DNA from: an uncultured Erythrobacter sp.
Lineage (GTDB): Bacteria > Pseudomonadota > Alphaproteobacteria > Sphingomonadales > Sphingomonadaceae
Assembly: GCA_947501005.1 (NCBI GenBank)
Contig: CANMTU010000001.1
Location: 1,946,501 to 2,010,500, forward strand
Reading direction: 5' to 3'
Length of the DNA stretch: 64,000 nucleotides
This document shows positions 28,905-37,260 of the stretch, one piece after another (within the stretch, counting starts at the first letter, position 1; each line of letters starts with the position of its first letter). The position numbers were made by a program, and so were the translations under genes. The notes under the pieces are model-generated. The model was not told the DNA's origin, did not search any database, and worked only from the letters and a program-made list of their open reading frames with translations.

Positions 28905-29075
28905 TCAGACCTTGTCGCCCATCTTGCCCTTGACTTCGCCCTTCAGGTTCTGGGCTTCGCCCTTGCGCTCCTGCGCATGGCCTTCGGCGCGGGTTTCCGG
29001 ATTGCCCGATTGTTGCTTGGCCTTGCCGGTCACTTCGTTGGCAACGCCTTTTGCCTTGTCCGTCAGTTCGCCCAT
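28905..29075 (-). CDS. CsbD-like stress protein
   Basis: A 56-residue hydrophilic protein. The ATG follows GGAG. The sequence is Lys/Gly/Glu-rich with repeats of the form 'G-x-A-K-x-x-x-G' (TDKAKGVANEVTGKAKQQSGNPETRAEG), the pattern of CsbD/YjbJ proteins, which are abundant during general stress and stationary phase. Structures show a small helical bundle; the biochemical role is unknown. It is monocistronic with its own terminator. Confidence 0.9.
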   Translation of the reverse strand: MGELTDKAKGVANEVTGKAKQQSGNPETRAEGHAQERKGEAQNLKGEVKGKMGDKV

Positions 29076-29181
29076 CGTGTTTCTCCGTATCTGTCTGGCA
29101 GAATAGCCACTATGCCCGATCAACGGTCGAAGGGGTGCGGGTGTTCCGGCGAGGCCGCTTCTCCGCCGGTTCGCCGTGGCG

Positions 29182-29799
29182 TCACTGGCGGGCGCGAGCA
29201 ATGGCGCGGGCGAACTGCGTCTCGCTCAGCGCGCCGACATAGCGGTGGCGCCCGATGACGTAGGTCGGCGTGCCGGCTACGCCCAGCATCATGGCGTCGC
29301 GGCGGTTGGCGTCGAGGCGCACACTCGGGCCGCCGCGCTCTATTGCCGCGAGGACGTCGACCCAACTGCCGCCTTCGCGGGTAACGATCCGGTGCATCAC
29401 GTCGGCCGACAATCGCCGGCTTTCCCGCATGAGGGCATCGTGGACCTGCGGGTAGATACCCTGCTCCTGCGTTGCCAGAGCCACGCGCGCCGCATCCTGC
29501 GAAATCTGCCCGAACACTGGAAAATCGCGAAACACGATCCTCGTGTCGCCGTCCTTCGCCATCGCCGCCAGCATTGCGCCGTGCGCCTTGCGGCAGGCGG
29601 GGCACTGGTAGTCGGTAAAGACGGTGATGGCGACCGAGGCGTCGGCAGGGCCGTAGGACGGTGCGCCGGCATCGCCCGAAAGCCTCTGTGCCAGCACCCG
29701 ATCGGGCAAGGCGTCGCCGCCCAGCCTTACGCTGCGAAGATAGATCGAGGTGCCGACGCCGACGAGGACGACCAGTGCCAGCACCAGCGCCTGCCGCAC
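29182..29799 (-). CDS. DsbA/Com1-like thiol-disulfide oxidoreductase
   Basis: A 205-residue periplasmic thioredoxin-fold protein with a GTG start. Residues 1-20 are a hydrophobic signal or membrane anchor. The active site is CPAC (Cys66, Cys69) within FTDYQCPACRKAH, and the cis-proline loop is GVAGTPTYVIG. The helical insert typical of DsbA lies between them. It should form or shuffle disulfides in exported proteins; Com1-like enzymes with a CPxC site often act as DsbA alternatives. It follows the Mla-type operon on the same strand, 22 bases after the lipoprotein gene. Confidence 0.92.
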   Translation of the reverse strand: MRQALVLALVVLVGVGTSIYLRSVRLGGDALPDRVLAQRLSGDAGAPSYGPADASVAITVFTDYQCPACRKAHGAMLAAMAKDGDTRIVFRDFPVFGQISQDAARVALATQEQGIYPQVHDALMRESRRLSADVMHRIVTREGGSWVDVLAAIERGGPSVRLDANRRDAMMLGVAGTPTYVIGRHRYVGALSETQFARAIARARQ

Positions 29800-29821
29800 C
29801 GGGTATGCGCCTGACCTGGCG

Positions 29822-30406
29822 CTAACCGATCCACTCCGCCACCTGGAGCGCCACGTCGTTGGCCGCCTGGTTCAGCGCCGGGCCGACTGCGTCGGCCTGC
29901 GGGGCGACATTGGGGACGATCGCTTCGAACCGGCGGCTGCGGATCGTGCTGCCGCTGCTCGGCAGAACCCCGTCGAACACGACGACGACGGTGGAGGTTC
30001 GCGCATCGTAACCGAACTTGCGCACCGTGCCGGTCAGCCGCGTTTCTGCCAGCGCGCCGGGATCGTCGCCGTCAACGACCACCCGGTTGGAACGCGTCCG
30101 CAGGGTTTCCCCGATGAGGCGGCGGAACAGGCGCGCGGGCTTTTCCACCCAGGTCGCGTCCTGCAGATAGGCGATGCGGGTATCGTCGATCTGCACCGGC
30201 ACCCGCGTCACGTCGAGCGCGGCGGGCGCTTCGAATTCGCCCAGTACGATCGACGGGCCGGAATTGCCGGGCGCACCGTCGCCTGCCGGGGCGGTCGCGG
30301 CGGGCGTGAGGGTCAGCAGGCTTTCCGGCGTCTCAGGTCCGAAGCTGATGCATCCGGCCAGCAGGATGACTGGCCCCAGCACGGCGAGGGTCTTGATCTG
30401 GCGCAT
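29822..30406 (-). CDS. ABC-transport auxiliary lipoprotein of the MCE system (PqiC/Mla type)
   Basis: A 194-residue lipoprotein. The lipobox LLAGC places the acylated cysteine at residue 19. The mature part (SIVLGEFEAPAALDVTRVPVQIDDTRIAYLQDATWVEKPARLFRRLI) carries the pattern of the ABC_trans_aux/DUF330 family, whose member PqiC sits in the outer membrane and completes an MCE lipid tunnel. It is the last gene of the permease-ATPase-MCE-lipoprotein operon, 11 bases after the MCE gene. I expect it to dock the MCE protein at the outer membrane. Confidence 0.9.
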   Translation of the reverse strand: MRQIKTLAVLGPVILLAGCISFGPETPESLLTLTPAATAPAGDGAPGNSGPSIVLGEFEAPAALDVTRVPVQIDDTRIAYLQDATWVEKPARLFRRLIGETLRTRSNRVVVDGDDPGALAETRLTGTVRKFGYDARTSTVVVVFDGVLPSSGSTIRSRRFEAIVPNVAPQADAVGPALNQAANDVALQVAEWIG

Positions 30407-30417
30407 CGCGGGGTCTC

Positions 30418-31371
30418 TCAATTCTCGGGCTCGTAATCGGGCATGGGCTGGCTCGACAGCAGCGCGCCCGCGCCCTTCTCGTCGATCTTTTCGGTCACGT
30501 TGCGCAGCGCCTTGCTGGTTGCGCGCAGATCGCGCAGCGTCGCCTCGGCGGCGGGCAGCGTGCTTTCCGTCAACTGCCTGGTCGCCGGGCGCGCTTCCTC
30601 GAGCGTGACCTGCAGGGCTTCCGCCGCCCCGCTCGCGGATTCGAGCGTGGAGCGCAGTTGCGCGGCGATCTGTTCGCCTTCGGAATTGATGATCCGGTCG
30701 GTCGAGGCGGTCACCCGCTCGAACTGGTCGAGCGCTTCGGACGCTTCGCGCAGGGTCACCTGCAATTCGGTCATCGTGCGTTCGACCTGCGGGGCCGCCT
30801 CGGCGAAACCGCGGGTGATCTCGTTGGTGTTGGCGAGGATTCCAGCGATCTCGCCTTGGTTCTCGTCGCTCAAAAGCTGGGTCAGCCGCTCGGTCAGCGT
30901 GGCCAGCCGTTCGAGCAGCAGCGGCGCGTTCGACAGGATCGCATTGAACCCGCCATCCTGCGGCGGGATGATCGGCACGCCTTCGGTGCAGGCAGTCGTC
31001 TCGCAGGTGATCGGCGGGGCGCCGCTGCGCGCACCGTCGAGCAGGATGGTCGAGACGCCGGTGAAGCTGCCCTGGATCGTGGCGGTGGTGCCGACCAGGA
31101 TCGGCACGTCTTCCTTCACCTTGATCCGCACGCGCACGAATTGCGGGTCTTTCTCCCACAACACGATCTGCGAGACCTGGCCGACCGGAACGCCCGCGAA
31201 CGAGACCTGGCTGCCATTGGCGAGGCCCGAGACGGATTGCTGGAAGAAGATGTCGTATTCGTTCTGCGCCCCTTCGCCCAGCCGCGCGAGCCAGACGATG
31301 AACAGCGCCAGCGCCGCGAGGATTACGAGTGTGACGGCCCCCACCCACACATGATTTGCCCGCGTTTCCAT
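30418..31371 (-). CDS. MCE-family substrate-binding protein (MlaD-like)
   Basis: A 317-residue protein with one N-terminal membrane anchor (residues 9-30, GAVTLVILAALALFIVWLARL) and an MCE domain at about 40-115 (YDIFFQQSVSGLANGSQVSFAGVPVGQVSQIVL). The long C-terminal part is a coiled-coil helix (residues 150-300) with heptads such as LLLERLATLTERLTQLLS; in other MCE proteins this forms a needle that spans the periplasm. Its ATG overlaps the stop of the ATPase gene by one base. It should form a hexamer that carries phospholipids. Confidence 0.95.
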   Translation of the reverse strand: METRANHVWVGAVTLVILAALALFIVWLARLGEGAQNEYDIFFQQSVSGLANGSQVSFAGVPVGQVSQIVLWEKDPQFVRVRIKVKEDVPILVGTTATIQGSFTGVSTILLDGARSGAPPITCETTACTEGVPIIPPQDGGFNAILSNAPLLLERLATLTERLTQLLSDENQGEIAGILANTNEITRGFAEAAPQVERTMTELQVTLREASEALDQFERVTASTDRIINSEGEQIAAQLRSTLESASGAAEALQVTLEEARPATRQLTESTLPAAEATLRDLRATSKALRNVTEKIDEKGAGALLSSQPMPDYEPEN

Positions 31372-32276
31372 TACTTCGCCTTATCCTTCGCAGCGTCCGC
31401 TTTGTCCAACGCTTTGACCGCGTGCATCGCGACCGGCTGGTCCATGTGGCGCCTGAGTTCGTCGAGCGCCTGCGCCGTCAGGGCCGCGCGCCCGCGCGGT
31501 CCGTTGAAATATTCCTGGATCCAGGGATGGTCGAGTTCCATCAGGTTCGGAACCGTGTCGACCGCGATGACCTGCCGGTCGGCCAGCACCGCCACACGGT
31601 CGCAGATCTCGTGCAGGGTATCAAGATCGTGGGTGATGAGGAACACGGTGAGACCCAGCGTTTCCTTCAGTTCCCGCGTCAACCGGTCGAACGCGGCGGC
31701 GCCGATCGGATCGAGCCCGGCGGTCGGTTCGTCGAGGAACAGCAGTTCGGGATCGAGCGCCAGCGCGCGGGCCAGCCCGGCGCGTTTCTTCATGCCGCCC
31801 GAAAGCTCGCTCGGGAACTTGCCCACCGCTTCTTCCGGCAAGCCCGACAGCACCACCTTGTAGCGCGCGATCTCGTGCCGCAATTGCTCGCCGATCTCGG
31901 GATAGAATTGCTTCAGCGGAACCTCGACATTCTCGCCCACCGTCAGGGTCGAGAACAGGGCACCGCCCTGAAACAGCACGCCCCAGCGATCGCGCACGCC
32001 GAGCACCTCGTCCGGTTCGGAATCGGTGATGGAGCGGCCGAACACCTCGATATTGCCGGCGGTCGGCATCTGCAGCCCGATGATCGAGCGCATCAGCACC
32101 GACTTGCCGGTGCCCGACCCGCCGACCACGCCGAGGATCTCGCCCCGCCTGACCTTTAGATCGAGATTTTCGTGAATGGTCTGGTCGCCGAACCGGTTGA
32201 CTAGCCCGTCGACGACGATGGGATATTCGCCGCGAAACCGCTCGTGCCGCTCGGGCGGGGGGGGATCGTCCGCCAT
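31371..32276 (-). CDS. ABC transporter ATPase of the MCE system (MlaF-like)
   Basis: A 301-residue ABC ATPase. Walker A is GGSGTGKS (residues 52-59), the signature is ELSGGMKKRAGLARAL and Walker B is LLFLDEPTAGLDP; LFQGGALFSTLTVGENVEVPL is the MlaF-type Q-loop region. It powers phospholipid movement by the permease and MCE protein. The last 50 residues are a charged C-terminal extension. Start and stop codons overlap with both neighbours by one base (TGATG, TAATG), so the three subunits are translated in step. Confidence 0.95.
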   Translation of the reverse strand: MADDPPPPERHERFRGEYPIVVDGLVNRFGDQTIHENLDLKVRRGEILGVVGGSGTGKSVLMRSIIGLQMPTAGNIEVFGRSITDSEPDEVLGVRDRWGVLFQGGALFSTLTVGENVEVPLKQFYPEIGEQLRHEIARYKVVLSGLPEEAVGKFPSELSGGMKKRAGLARALALDPELLFLDEPTAGLDPIGAAAFDRLTRELKETLGLTVFLITHDLDTLHEICDRVAVLADRQVIAVDTVPNLMELDHPWIQEYFNGPRGRAALTAQALDELRRHMDQPVAMHAVKALDKADAAKDKAK

Positions 32277-33394
32277 CAGGCCCACCCCACCTTGGTGAAG
32301 AACACGGCGAAAAAGGCATCGAGCACGATCACGCTGAAAATGCCCGTCACCACGGCCATCGTCGTGCGCAGACCGACTTCCTCGGAATTGTTCTCGACCT
32401 TCATGCCGTGATAGCAGCCCGCCAGCGCCACGATCAGCCCGAATACCGGCGCCTTGATCAGGCCGACCCACAGATCGTAGGTCGGCACGACTTCCTGGAT
32501 GCGGAACAGGAAGGACCAGAACGGAATGCCCAGCATGACGTCGCCGATCACCGCGCCGCCCACGATCGCGGCGACGCAGGCATAGAAGCCCAGCAGCGGC
32601 ATCATGATGATCGCGGCAAGCATGCGGGGGATGACCAGCGCCTCCATCGGCGAAATGCCGATCGTGCGCATCGCGTCGACCTCCTCGGTCAGTTTCATCG
32701 TGCCGAGCTGCGCGGCGAACGCGCTGCCCGAGCGACCCGCCACCATGATCGCGGTCATCAGCACGCCGAGTTCGCGCAGGGTGATCCGGCCGACGAGGTT
32801 CACCGTCAGCGTCTCGGCCCCGAACTGCGCCAGCTGCACCGCGCCCTGCTGCGCGATGACGACGCCGATGAGGAAGCTCATCAACCCCACGATAGGCAGG
32901 GCGGACACGCCGACCAGCTCCATCTGCCGCACCAGCGCGAGCGAGCGGAACCGGCTGGGATGGCGGATGACGTTGCCCGCCGCCAGCAGCAAACCGCCCA
33001 GGAAGCTCAGCACGCCGATGAAGCCGCGCCGTCCGTTGTAGAGCTTCGTGCCGACGGCTTCGGGCACCCGCTCGTAGAACGGCAGGCGCGGGGCGGACAC
33101 CGCCGTGCCTTCGCCGTCCTGCGATCCTTCGAGCGCCTTGATCAGCCGCTCCGCCCGTTCGCTGGCGCCGACGATTTCGGCATCGTGCTGGGCCGCGAGG
33201 CTGGCGGCCATATAGGCGCCGACCGTGTCGATCTCGCTGACGCCGGACAGATCGACCTGCCGGATGTCCCCGCCGAGCCGTCGCAGCGGCTTGTCGACCG
33301 CGCCGATGGTGGAGACGAGATAGGGACCGGAGAGCGCCAGCCGCGCGCCCCCGTCCGCCCCTTCGTCCACCTCGAATTGCGCCAGACCGTCCAT
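32276..33394 (-). CDS. ABC permease of the MCE system with N-terminal STAS domain (MlaE-like)
   Basis: A 372-residue fusion. Residues 1-100 form a STAS-like domain ([42 protein letters not shown]); in E. coli this role is carried by a separate protein, MlaB. Residues 115-372 are the MlaE permease with five or six membrane helices and the family block [37 protein letters not shown]. It is the first gene of the operon. Direction of lipid flow (to or from the outer membrane) cannot be told from sequence. Confidence 0.95.
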   Translation of the reverse strand: MDGLAQFEVDEGADGGARLALSGPYLVSTIGAVDKPLRRLGGDIRQVDLSGVSEIDTVGAYMAASLAAQHDAEIVGASERAERLIKALEGSQDGEGTAVSAPRLPFYERVPEAVGTKLYNGRRGFIGVLSFLGGLLLAAGNVIRHPSRFRSLALVRQMELVGVSALPIVGLMSFLIGVVIAQQGAVQLAQFGAETLTVNLVGRITLRELGVLMTAIMVAGRSGSAFAAQLGTMKLTEEVDAMRTIGISPMEALVIPRMLAAIIMMPLLGFYACVAAIVGGAVIGDVMLGIPFWSFLFRIQEVVPTYDLWVGLIKAPVFGLIVALAGCYHGMKVENNSEEVGLRTTMAVVTGIFSVIVLDAFFAVFFTKVGWA

Positions 33395-33488
33395 TCCCCT
33401 GCGCCTATGCGGTCAAATCCGCGCGGCGGCAAGCGTAGAGGCGCGTTTGCGTTGCATCGCACAACCCTCGCTGGCATGGACCCTGCCC

Positions 33489-36377
33489 ATGAGCACAGAG
33501 CTTGCAAAAACCTTCGACCCGGCCGAAATCGAGGCGCGCTGGTACGCCCATTGGGAAAGGAACGGCCTGTTCCGCCCCGCGCGGCCGGACGCCAAGGCCT
33601 ATACCATCGTCAACCCGCCGCCCAACGTCACCGGCAGCCTGCATATCGGCCACGCGCTCGACAACACGTTGCAGGACATCATGATCCGCTACGAACGGCT
33701 GCGCGGCAAGGATGCGCTGTGGGTCGTCGGCACCGACCATGCCGGCATCGCCACGCAGATGGTGGTCGAACGCCAGCTGGAAGCGAGGCAGGACAAGCGC
33801 ACCAATTATGCGCGCGAGGATTTCGTCGACAAGGTCTGGGAGTGGAAAGAGGAAAGCGGCGGCACGATAACCCGCCAGCTGCGCCGCCTCGGCTGCTCGA
33901 TGGACTGGAGCCGCGAGCAGTTCACGATGGACGAGCATTTCTCGAAAGCCGTGCTCAAGACCTTCGTCGAGCTCTACAATGACGGGCTGATCTACCGCGA
34001 CAAGCGGCTGGTGAACTGGGACCCGAAACTGAAGACCGCGATCAGCGATCTCGAGGTCGAGACGCAGGACGTGAAGGGCCAGTTCTGGCATTTCCGCTAT
34101 CCGCTGGAAGAGGGCGTGACGCTCGATAACGGGCAGGACTATATCGAGGTCGCCACGACGCGCCCCGAAACCATGCTGGCCGATATGGCGGTGGCGGTGC
34201 ATCCTTCGGACGAGCGCTATGCCAGCGTCGTCGGCAAGCATGTCGTCCTGCCGATTACCGGGCGGCGCGTGCCGATCGTGGCGGACGAACATGCCGATCC
34301 CGAACTTGGCAGCGGCGCGGTGAAGATCACGCCGGGGCACGACTTCAACGATTTCGAGGTGGGCAAGCGCGCTGGGATCGAGCCGAGCGACATGCTCAAC
34401 ATGCTCGACGGCGATGCCAATGTGACGCAGACCGTCGATGGGCTGGTGCCGGACGAATTCCTCGGCCTCCACCGCTTCGTTCGTGATGGGGTGGACGGCG
34501 CGCGCGAACTGGTCGTGCGGCGGATGAAGGAGCAGGGCTACCTCATTCCGCACGTCGCGAAGACCAAGAAGGGCGAGGAACAGGAACTCGACGCCGAACC
34601 GCGCACGATTCCCACCCCCTTCGGCGACCGCGGCGGCGTGGTCATCGAACCCTGGCTGACCGACCAGTGGTATGTCGATGCGGCGAAGCTGGCGGAAAAG
34701 CCGATCGAGGCGGTGAAGACCGGCGAAATCGAGATCGTCCCCAAGACGTGGGAGAAGACGTTCTTCAACTGGATGGAGAACATCCAGCCCTGGTGCGTCT
34801 CGCGGCAATTGTGGTGGGGACATCGGATACCGGCTTGGTACGGGCCGAAGGCCGAAAATGGAGGGCTGACACTGACTTACTCAGCTCAAGACTATCGGAC
34901 TTCTCCGCATACATACTTTGTCGCCGCCGATGAGCATGAGGCTGAACAACTCGCATGGCATCACTATCAAGCTGCCGGTTGGGATCCTCAGAAAATACAC
35001 TTTCACGAAGATTTCGCAGCGTTAGAACGCGCGACAAGATCAGAACATTTCGATGCGGCAAACGTACATTTAGTCCAAGATTTAGACGTCCTCGACACTT
35101 GGTTCTCAAGCGCCCTGTGGCCCTTCGCCACGTTAGGTTGGCCTGAAAGCACCGACCTCCTAACAAAGCACTATCCCAACGACCTCCTGATCTCCGGCTT
35201 CGACATCCTGTTCTTCTGGGATGCGCGGATGATGATGATGGGGCGCCATCTCACCGGCCAGAACCCGTGGCCGCGGCTCTATCTTCACGGGCTCGTGCGC
35301 GCAGCCGATGGCGCGAAGATGTCGAAATCCAAGGGCAATGTGGTCGACCCGCTAGGACTCATCGACCGCTACGGCGCTGATGCGCTGCGCTTCTTCATGG
35401 CCGCGATGGAGAGCCAGGGGCGCGACATCAAGATGGACGAGAAGCGGGTCGAGGGATACCGCAACTTCGCCACCAAACTGTGGAACGCGGCGCGTTTCTG
35501 CCAGGCGAACGGCATCGGCGCGAGCGACACGATCGCCGCCCCGCCCGCGCGGTTGGCGGCGAACCAGTGGATCATCGGCGATGTGCAGCAAACGGTCGCG
35601 GCGCTCGACAAGGCGCTGGCCGATCTGCGCTTCGATGCGGCCGCCAACACGGTCTATCATTTCGTGTGGGACCGGTTCTGCGACTGGTATCTCGAACTGA
35701 TCAAGCCGGTGTTCCAGGGCGAGGCCGACAGCCCGCCCGCGGTCGAGACCCGGGCGGTTGCCGGCTGGGCGCTCGACCAGATCCTCGTCATGCTGCACCC
35801 GTTCATGCCCTTCGTCACCGAGGAATTGTGGCAAGCGCAGGGTGCCCGCTCCGACTATCCGCTGATTACCGCGCAATGGCCCGATCCGCAGGCCGATGTC
35901 AGCGCGGATGCGGTCGCGGCGATCGACTGGGTGATCGCCCTCACCACCGCGGTGCGCGGGGCGAAGAACGAACTCGGGATCGCGCCGGGCGCGAAGCTGG
36001 AAGCATGGATTGCCAACCCCTCGCCCGTGGCGGCAGGCGTGCTCGACCGGGCAAGCGCGGCGGTGGAACGGCTGGCGCGGCTCACCCCGGTCCATGTCGG
36101 CGAGGCGCCGGCCGGGCCGGCCATGCAGATCGGCGTCGGCGGCGATGCGGTGGTCATCCCCCTCGAAGGTATCGTGGACATCGCGGCGGAGCAGGCGCGG
36201 CTGACCAAAGCGCTGGCCGAAAGCGAGAAGGAATTCGGCAGCCTCGACAAACGGCTCGCCAATCCCAATTTCGTCGAACGCGCCGCACCCGAGGCGGTGG
36301 AAAAGGCGAAGGCCGACGCCGCTTTTCATGCAAGCGAGATCGATCGCTTGCGGGCGGCGCTGGCGCGGCTCGGGTAA
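33489..36377 (+). CDS. valS: Valyl-tRNA synthetase
   Basis: A 962-residue class Ia synthetase. I chose [19 protein letters not shown], the family N-terminus. HIGH lies at residues 52-55, KMSKS at 610-614, the editing domain about 190-350, the anticodon-binding domain 670-800, and the C-terminal coiled coil 890-960. Oddity: bases about 34861-35100 are only about 49% GC by hand count, against about 65% around them, and use TTA, CTA and AGA codons that the neighbours avoid. This patch encodes the segment between HRIPAWY and [14 protein letters not shown]. The reading frame is intact, and the enzyme is essential, so it should be functional. The patch may come from recombination. Confidence 0.97.
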   Translation: MSTELAKTFDPAEIEARWYAHWERNGLFRPARPDAKAYTIVNPPPNVTGSLHIGHALDNTLQDIMIRYERLRGKDALWVVGTDHAGIATQMVVERQLEARQDKRTNYAREDFVDKVWEWKEESGGTITRQLRRLGCSMDWSREQFTMDEHFSKAVLKTFVELYNDGLIYRDKRLVNWDPKLKTAISDLEVETQDVKGQFWHFRYPLEEGVTLDNGQDYIEVATTRPETMLADMAVAVHPSDERYASVVGKHVVLPITGRRVPIVADEHADPELGSGAVKITPGHDFNDFEVGKRAGIEPSDMLNMLDGDANVTQTVDGLVPDEFLGLHRFVRDGVDGARELVVRRMKEQGYLIPHVAKTKKGEEQELDAEPRTIPTPFGDRGGVVIEPWLTDQWYVDAAKLAEKPIEAVKTGEIEIVPKTWEKTFFNWMENIQPWCVSRQLWWGHRIPAWYGPKAENGGLTLTYSAQDYRTSPHTYFVAADEHEAEQLAWHHYQAAGWDPQKIHFHEDFAALERATRSEHFDAANVHLVQDLDVLDTWFSSALWPFATLGWPESTDLLTKHYPNDLLISGFDILFFWDARMMMMGRHLTGQNPWPRLYLHGLVRAADGAKMSKSKGNVVDPLGLIDRYGADALRFFMAAMESQGRDIKMDEKRVEGYRNFATKLWNAARFCQANGIGASDTIAAPPARLAANQWIIGDVQQTVAALDKALADLRFDAAANTVYHFVWDRFCDWYLELIKPVFQGEADSPPAVETRAVAGWALDQILVMLHPFMPFVTEELWQAQGARSDYPLITAQWPDPQADVSADAVAAIDWVIALTTAVRGAKNELGIAPGAKLEAWIANPSPVAAGVLDRASAAVERLARLTPVHVGEAPAGPAMQIGVGGDAVVIPLEGIVDIAAEQARLTKALAESEKEFGSLDKRLANPNFVERAAPEAVEKAKADAAFHASEIDRLRAALARLG

Positions 36378-36383
36378 TTCCCT

Positions 36384-36471
36384 CCGTTCGGCCTGAGCCG
36401 GTCGGAGGGTTGCATTTCTAGACGGTAATGCCTTGGGCAGGGCAGGGCTTTGACAGGCTCGGCCCGAACGG
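36384..36471. repeat. Extragenic inverted repeat pair between valS and queE
   Basis: Left half 36384-36408 (CCGTTCG...GTCGGAGG) and right half 36448-36471 (CTTTGACA...GAACGG) are near reverse complements. The right half ends 9 bases before the queE ATG and supplies its only GGAA ribosome-binding-like sequence. Same family as 23634-23728. Confidence 0.8.
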
Positions 36472-36480
36472 AATTTTGGT

Positions 36481-37215
36481 ATGGCACTCGTATTGGCAAC
36501 CGACGACACCGGAGGTCCGGAAATCTTCGCCTCGGTGCAGGGCGAGGGGCCGAGCATGGGCGTGCCGGTCGCCTTCATGCGGCTGTCACGCTGCAACCTT
36601 GCCTGTGTGTGGTGCGACACCGCCTATACCTGGCATTTCGACGGCGACGACCGGCCGCACCGCGACGGCGTGACCTATGCGCGTCGGCCCAATCAGGTCA
36701 CCTTGCCGGAAAGCGAGGTCGCACAGCGGATCGCCGCCCTCGGCCAGAGCCGTCTCGTCGTCACCGGGGGAGAGCCGTTGTTGCAGGGCGCCGCCCTCGC
36801 CCGCCTGCTCACCGCGCTGCCGGACGTGTCGGTCGAGGTCGAAACCAACGGCACCACCAGCGCCCCGCCCGCGCTCGATGCGCGCATCGCGCAGTTCAAC
36901 GTCAGCCCCAAGCTTGCGCATAGCGGCAATCCGGCGGAGCTAGCCCTGCTCCCCGAACGGCTCGATGCCTATGCGGCGGACCCGCGCGCCTGGTTCAAGT
37001 TCGTGATCGCCGCGCCCGGCGACGTGGACGAGGTTCTCGCCCTCGCCCGGCGGCACGTCATCCCCCATGCACGCATCTTTCTGATGCCCGAAGGCACGGA
37101 CAGTGAGACCCTGCGCACCCGCGAGAAGTGGCTTGCCCCGCTCTGCGTGGAGCATGGCTTCCGCCTGAGCGACCGGCTGCATATCCACCTGTTCGGCGAT
37201 ACGCGCGGAACGTGA
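36481..37215 (+). CDS. queE: 7-carboxy-7-deazaguanine synthase
   Basis: A 244-residue radical SAM enzyme of queuosine synthesis, turning 6-carboxytetrahydropterin into 7-carboxy-7-deazaguanine. The iron-sulfur motif is CNLACVWC (Cys38, Cys42, Cys45). GEGPSMGVPVAFMRL, VVTGGEPLLQ and NGTTS are the QueE substrate-binding blocks, and LHIHLFGDTRGT matches the family C-terminus. No other queuosine gene (queC, queD, queF) is in the window. Its leader consists mostly of the extragenic repeat. Confidence 0.95.
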   Translation: MALVLATDDTGGPEIFASVQGEGPSMGVPVAFMRLSRCNLACVWCDTAYTWHFDGDDRPHRDGVTYARRPNQVTLPESEVAQRIAALGQSRLVVTGGEPLLQGAALARLLTALPDVSVEVETNGTTSAPPALDARIAQFNVSPKLAHSGNPAELALLPERLDAYAADPRAWFKFVIAAPGDVDEVLALARRHVIPHARIFLMPEGTDSETLRTREKWLAPLCVEHGFRLSDRLHIHLFGDTRGT

Positions 37216-37260
37216 CCTGCCTTCAGGCGGTCGCCGTTGCCTCGCCTTCGCTCGGGAAAA

